NCBI GenBank assembly: GCA_020350905.1
Contig: CP070843.1
Span: 2,934,402 to 2,943,235 of the forward strand
Source: Deltaproteobacteria bacterium
GTDB lineage: Bacteria; Desulfobacterota; Syntrophobacteria; BM002
Direction: 5' to 3'
Length of the DNA stretch: 8,834 bases
The notes beneath the pieces are model-generated. The model searched no databases, was not told the DNA's origin, and saw nothing but the letters and a program-made list of their open reading frames with translations. Both the position numbers and the translations under genes were made by a program. Positions 6,080 through 8,834 of the stretch are shown here, one piece after another; position 1 is the stretch's first letter, and each line of letters begins with the position of its first letter.

Positions 6080-7011
6080 TACACCCATTGAAACAGTCGG
6101 CTCAACTTGCGCTCGTCGAGCCGATGAATTCCTTCTTCCTGAGCCATGGTGACAGCGTCGCGGTACTCCTCTACCGTGATGGAACGTCTCAACTCAGGGA
6201 ATTCATGGGCCTCACCACAGGGCCGATACTGACCCATCACGTTGACGTAGGTGTCCCTGGATACTTCGTTGGCGAGAAACCGCATGATCTCGCGGGTACC
6301 CGCCAGTCCATTCGGCATTACCAAGTGGCGAATGAGTAGGCCACTTTGGGCAATCCCTTCTTGGTCCAAGGCAAGGTCTCCCACTTGTCGATGCATCTCC
6401 TTCACGCCCGCGCAAGCCTTTTCACGATAATCAGCCGCTGAGCAGAAACGAGCGGCCTCTTTGGCGTCCCAGAACTTGAAATCCGGCATATAAATATCGC
6501 AGATCCCCTCGAGCAATCGCAGGGTGTCCACCTCCTCATAGCCACCGCAGTTGTAGACAAGCGGAACCCGAAGACCTCCCTCAATAGCCTCTGGTAGAGC
6601 TTCCAAAATCTGAGGCACCATATGCGTGGGAGTTACGAAGTTGATGTTATGACAACCACGTCGCTGCAGAGACACCATCGTTTGAGCCAAGTCAGCCGCA
6701 CTTACAGAAACACCTTCAGACAGATGACTGATCTCGTAGTTCTGGCAGAATATACAGCCCAGGTTGCAGTGGGTCATGAAAATTGTCCCGGAACCTCCCC
6801 TGCCAACCAGAGGATCCTCCTCGCCAAAATGGGGGCTGTAACTTGAGATCACCGCCTGGCGTCCAGTCTTGCACACGCCCACTTCACCTTCCAGACGATT
6901 TACCTTGCAGTGTCTCGGACAGAGACGGCAGTTCTCAAGAATAGCCAGAGCAGATTCAATTCGTTCTTGAAGAATGCCTTCTTTGTGGGTTTTGAGGTAA
7001 CTTGGTTCCAT
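6079..7011 (-). CDS. Radical SAM protein, PflX-like (pyruvate formate-lyase activase homologue)
   Basis: A 310-residue cytoplasmic Fe-S enzyme. The radical SAM cluster motif CNLGCIFC (Cys82, Cys86, Cys89) binds the 4Fe-4S cluster that cleaves S-adenosylmethionine. An N-terminal cysteine set, CRLCPRHC plus a later Cys (Cys28, 31, 35, 47), is typical of the PflX/COG1313 group and may bind a second cluster or zinc. Further family features are the GGSGTIF strand just before the motif, TPTHMVPQI (126-134), VYNCGGYE and MPDFKFW. Length fits the family. The substrate is unknown, and no glycyl-radical enzyme is in the window. It is the first gene of a leftward pair with the phosphatase, coupled by TAATG. 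A weak GAGAG ribosome site precedes the ATG. Confidence 0.9.
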   Translation of the reverse strand: MEPSYLKTHKEGILQERIESALAILENCRLCPRHCKVNRLEGEVGVCKTGRQAVISSYSPHFGEEDPLVGRGGSGTIFMTHCNLGCIFCQNYEISHLSEGVSVSAADLAQTMVSLQRRGCHNINFVTPTHMVPQILEALPEAIEGGLRVPLVYNCGGYEEVDTLRLLEGICDIYMPDFKFWDAKEAARFCSAADYREKACAGVKEMHRQVGDLALDQEGIAQSGLLIRHLVMPNGLAGTREIMRFLANEVSRDTYVNVMGQYRPCGEAHEFPELRRSITVEEYRDAVTMAQEEGIHRLDERKLSRLFQWV

Positions 7012-7037
7012 TATCTATCTCTCAGGCTTGAATTCTT

Positions 7038-7066
7038 ATTGTACCCTGCCGCACTACTGAGAGCAA
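7038..7066 (-). promoter_or_regulatory. Putative promoter of the radical SAM-phosphatase pair
   Basis: On the minus strand TTGCTC (7066-7061), a 17-bp spacer and TACAAT (7043-7038) lie about 27 bp before the ATG. The -10 is good and the -35 matches consensus at only three positions. Confidence 0.35.
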
Positions 7067-7073
7067 ATCCAGT

Positions 7074-7098
7074 TATAAAATCGCTCCGCGATTTTATA
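7074..7098. repeat. Perfect 11-bp palindrome, AT-rich stem
   Basis: TATAAAATCGC and GCGATTTTATA are perfect inverted copies separated by only TCC. It could fold as a hairpin on either strand. There is no trailing U-tract outside the stem, so a classical terminator is unlikely; a dispersed intergenic (REP-like) repeat is more plausible. Confidence 0.7.
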
Positions 7099-7102
7099 TG
7101 AC

Positions 7103-7119
7103 GTCCGCCGCTGGCGGAC
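7103..7119. repeat. Perfect 7-bp GC-rich palindrome
   Basis: GTCCGCC and GGCGGAC flank a GCT loop, 4 bp after the AT-rich palindrome. The tandem pair looks like a two-part REP-type repeat. Copies elsewhere in the genome cannot be checked here. Confidence 0.65.
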
Positions 7120-7142
7120 TCGAAAAAGGGAAACGATCATAA

Positions 7143-7378
7143 ACTTAACTCCGCATAGATTACGATTGAGGGATGGGATTTTCCCGAAGCTGCGTATGTA
7201 GCCAGCCTTGGCCATCTACAAGAGATAAAACTGCCCCATATTACTGCTAAGGTTGGCTACATCCGCAGCTCGGGCTGCCACAACCTTTGGTCCGGTAGAC
7301 CTCCGCCCGGCAAGAACAGCAGAGCGAGCGTAAGCGGAGGGAAGGTGCCAGCCCTCTAGAGCTCTTGCGGAGTAAAGT
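7143..7378. repeat. MITE-like or structured composite palindromic element
   Basis: The ends, ACTTAACTCCGCA (7143-7155) and TGCGGAGTAAAGT (7366-7378), are inverted copies with 12 of 13 matches. Inside lies a long hairpin: 7183-7209 pairs with 7249-7274, giving CCCG, bulged A, AGCTGCG, ATGTAGCCA and CCTT separated by single mismatches, around a 39-nt loop. A second nested set covers 7263-7370: CCGCA/TGCGG, GCTC/GAGC, GGGCTG/CAGCCC, ACCTT/AAGGT and CCTCCGC/GCGGAGG. There is no coding frame. ATA flanks both sides (7139-7141 and 7381-7383), but three bases prove nothing about duplication. It may be a non-autonomous mobile element or a folded RNA gene. Confidence 0.5.
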
Positions 7379-7462
7379 CAATAGGCGCTAAAGGAAATTC
7401 CTATATGATCTAGTTAATTCATCAATGTGTTCAAGTCGTAGAAGTTGAAAAAATCGGCAAAC

Positions 7463-7504
7463 ATTTCCAAATCCGCAATCCGCAATCCCAAATCTGCACT
7501 CTGC
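7463..7504. repeat. Degenerate heptanucleotide tandem array
   Basis: Six consecutive 7-mers read ATTTCCA, AATCCGC, AATCCGC, AATCCCA, AATCTGC, ACTCTGC. The middle two are identical and the others differ by one to a few bases. The array ends exactly at the base before the aminotransferase stop codon, in its 3' flank (GCGGATT units on the coding strand). Confidence 0.6.
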
Positions 7505-8692
7505 CTACTTGCTAAGAGCTCCCTCTCGTGCCCGGGCAAACCCCGGCATGGCACTTTCAATGGTCTGTTCATCAACGCAATAGGCAATTCGAAAATATCC
7601 AGGGCCCCCAAAACCGCTTCCGGGTACGACCAGGATGTTTTCTTCCTGAAGCAAGCGGACAAAAGCTATGTCATCAGGAATGGGGCTCTTGGGGAACAGG
7701 TAAAAGGCTCCCCGCGGCCTGACAAATTCGTAGCCGGCATCGTTCAGCCCCTGGCAAAACCGATCTCGACGAGTTTGGTACACACGAACGTCTACACAGG
7801 TTCCCTGGAGATGTTGCACCACCCTCTGCATCAGGGCGGGAGCATTGACAAAGCCAAGAATCCTGTTGGCCAGAATGATACCAGCCATTAAACTATCGGC
7901 CTGATCTGCCTCAGGGTGAACCACCAGGTAGCCCAAGCGCTCTCCCGGCAAGGAGACATCTTTAGAATAGGAAGTGGCCACAATGCTGTTTGGATAACTC
8001 TCCAAGATGCTGGGCACTGCGACACCGTCATAGACGATTTTCCGGTAGGGCTCATCAGAGACAAGATACAGATTTCTCCCCAACTTGCTCCTGCTGGAGC
8101 GTAGCAGGTCTCCGAGGTCTTCCAAGGAATGGCGATCATACACCTGCCCGGTAGGATTGTTGGGGGAATTGATTAGGACCACCTTGGTTCGCTTACTTAT
8201 AGCTGCTTCAATAGCTTCCAGATCAAGGGAAAAATCCTCCCGAGTGGAAACCACCTGTATCCGGCCACCGTGATTGTCCGCATAAAAACCGTATTCCACA
8301 AAATACGGTGCTGAAACGATCACTTCATCACCCGGATCGAGAAGTGTTTTCAGAATACAGTTCAGCCCCCCCGCAGCTCCGCAGGTCATAACCACATGTT
8401 CAGCGCTGACCTCAACCCCCTGTTCCTGGCTCACATATGCGGCAACCGCAGCACGTGTCTCTTGGTACCCTGCATTGGCCATGTAGCCATGAGCGCCGCT
8501 GGACGACTCAGCAATAACTGAATGTAGCGCTTGACGAAAGGTCTCGGGCGGCTCCAAGTCCGGATTGCCAAGGCTGAAATCGAAAACCTTGTCTGCACCG
8601 TAGAGAGCTTTGAGTCGAGCTCCCTCTTCGAACATTTTGCGGATCCACGACGAGCGTTCAATAGCATCCTGTATTTTCTCGGCTAGAGCCAT
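7505..8692 (-). CDS. Class I/II PLP-dependent aminotransferase (aspartate aminotransferase-like)
   Basis: A 395-residue cytoplasmic fold-type I enzyme that moves an amino group from an amino acid to a 2-oxo acid using pyridoxal phosphate. Visible residues are the substrate-side SLGNPD (40-45), NNPTG with Asn179 near the cofactor ring, SDEPY with Asp213 (pyridine nitrogen) and Tyr216, SYSKD with Schiff-base Lys244 followed by the phosphate-binding Arg252 region, and FRIAY with Arg368 for the substrate carboxylate. Length is normal. The exact amino acid substrate cannot be read from sequence. AGGAGG lies 7-8 nt before the ATG. A promoter lies just upstream and no gene is close, so it is probably monocistronic. 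Confidence 0.92.
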   Translation of the reverse strand: MALAEKIQDAIERSSWIRKMFEEGARLKALYGADKVFDFSLGNPDLEPPETFRQALHSVIAESSSGAHGYMANAGYQETRAAVAAYVSQEQGVEVSAEHVVMTCGAAGGLNCILKTLLDPGDEVIVSAPYFVEYGFYADNHGGRIQVVSTREDFSLDLEAIEAAISKRTKVVLINSPNNPTGQVYDRHSLEDLGDLLRSSRSKLGRNLYLVSDEPYRKIVYDGVAVPSILESYPNSIVATSYSKDVSLPGERLGYLVVHPEADQADSLMAGIILANRILGFVNAPALMQRVVQHLQGTCVDVRVYQTRRDRFCQGLNDAGYEFVRPRGAFYLFPKSPIPDDIAFVRLLQEENILVVPGSGFGGPGYFRIAYCVDEQTIESAMPGFARAREGALSK

Positions 8693-8725
8693 GTCAGTGC
8701 CTCCTCATACAAGAAGTGTGCCGCA

Positions 8726-8754
8726 ACTATAGCGAAACCAACAGGGGCCTTCAA
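8726..8754 (-). promoter_or_regulatory. Putative sigma-70 promoter of the aminotransferase gene
   Basis: The minus strand has TTGAAG (8754-8749), a 17-bp spacer and TATAGT (8731-8726), giving a short leader of about 27 nt with the GAGGAGG ribosome site. The -10 matches consensus at five of six positions and the -35 at four. Confidence 0.45.
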
Positions 8755-8834
8755 GGAGATTTTCTTGAATCTGCGCAACTTTGCCACCGTCAGCCCTTGA
8801 CAGTCTTCCCTTTATATGAAATAAGCCCTCAATT

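Larger units (their letters stand above)
7012..7504. other. 493-bp gene-free, repeat-rich intergenic region
   Basis: No credible coding frame is present. The interval holds a putative promoter for the radical SAM gene, two tandem palindromes (7074-7119), a composite palindromic element (7143-7378) and a heptanucleotide array (7463-7504). No clear U-tract terminator for the aminotransferase gene is seen. Confidence 0.7.

Noticed and set aside
7012..7504. CRISPR array or tRNA in the repeat-rich gap
   Set aside because: The repeats are contiguous heptamers or palindromes without regular spacers, and no cloverleaf with T-arm consensus is seen.
7445..7891. Plus-strand frame of 148 codons overlapping the aminotransferase 3' end
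   Set aside because: It runs through the heptamer array and then antisense to conserved aminotransferase sequence; no ribosome site or motif.
8797..8826. Plus-strand TTGACA near the right edge as a promoter
   Set aside because: Only AATAAG is found at proper spacing, and no downstream gene is visible before the window ends.

Overview
The window looks like chromosomal DNA of a Gram-negative, moderate-GC bacterium, most likely of the Desulfobacterota (the former Deltaproteobacteria). That placement is an inference from three things: lipoprotein and Sec signal peptides, TPR/CsgG/LPP20/FlgT-type envelope proteins, and a PflX-type radical SAM enzyme next to a PPP-type phosphatase. There are seven protein-coding genes. 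I see no tRNA, rRNA, CRISPR array, transposase or phage gene.

Left half (1-5377): an envelope locus built on a divergent promoter region of about 520 bp. Leftward run an exported LPP20-like protein (803-1654) and a TPR lipoprotein (61-660). Rightward run an exported FlgT-like protein (2177-3328) and a large lipoprotein with TPRs flanking a CsgG-like domain (3383-5377). The LPP20-like and FlgT-like proteins share a recognisable sequence pattern across the divergent promoter. LPP20-, FlgT- and CsgG/FlgO-type parts are the components known from the outer-membrane H-ring/disk of polar flagella and from CsgG-type secretion channels. No flagellar gene is visible, and both promoters look like sigma-70 promoters with 18-bp spacers. 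I infer an outer-membrane ring or channel assembly that may not be flagellar. The TPR lipoprotein is interrupted by a TAA, beyond which the frame stays open to the window edge.

The divergent region also holds RNA-level structure. Each side has a long leader. The rightward leader can fold into a 15-bp stem with one bulged base, capped by a second helix. The leftward leader carries a terminator-like hairpin about 80 nt before the start codon, so it could act as an attenuator or yield a short RNA of about 100 nt.

Right half (5378-8834): three leftward housekeeping-type genes. A PflX-like radical SAM protein and a PPP-family phosphatase are coupled by a TAATG stop/start overlap. The phosphatase stop codon abuts the stop codon of the CsgG-like gene with no spacer (TGATCA). 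Further right is a class I/II PLP aminotransferase with its own promoter and strong ribosome binding site.

The 493-bp gap between radical SAM and aminotransferase genes (7012-7504) has no gene but is full of repeats: two tandem palindromes, a 238-bp composite palindromic element bounded by imperfect inverted repeats (MITE-like or structured RNA), and a degenerate heptanucleotide tandem array ending at the aminotransferase stop codon.
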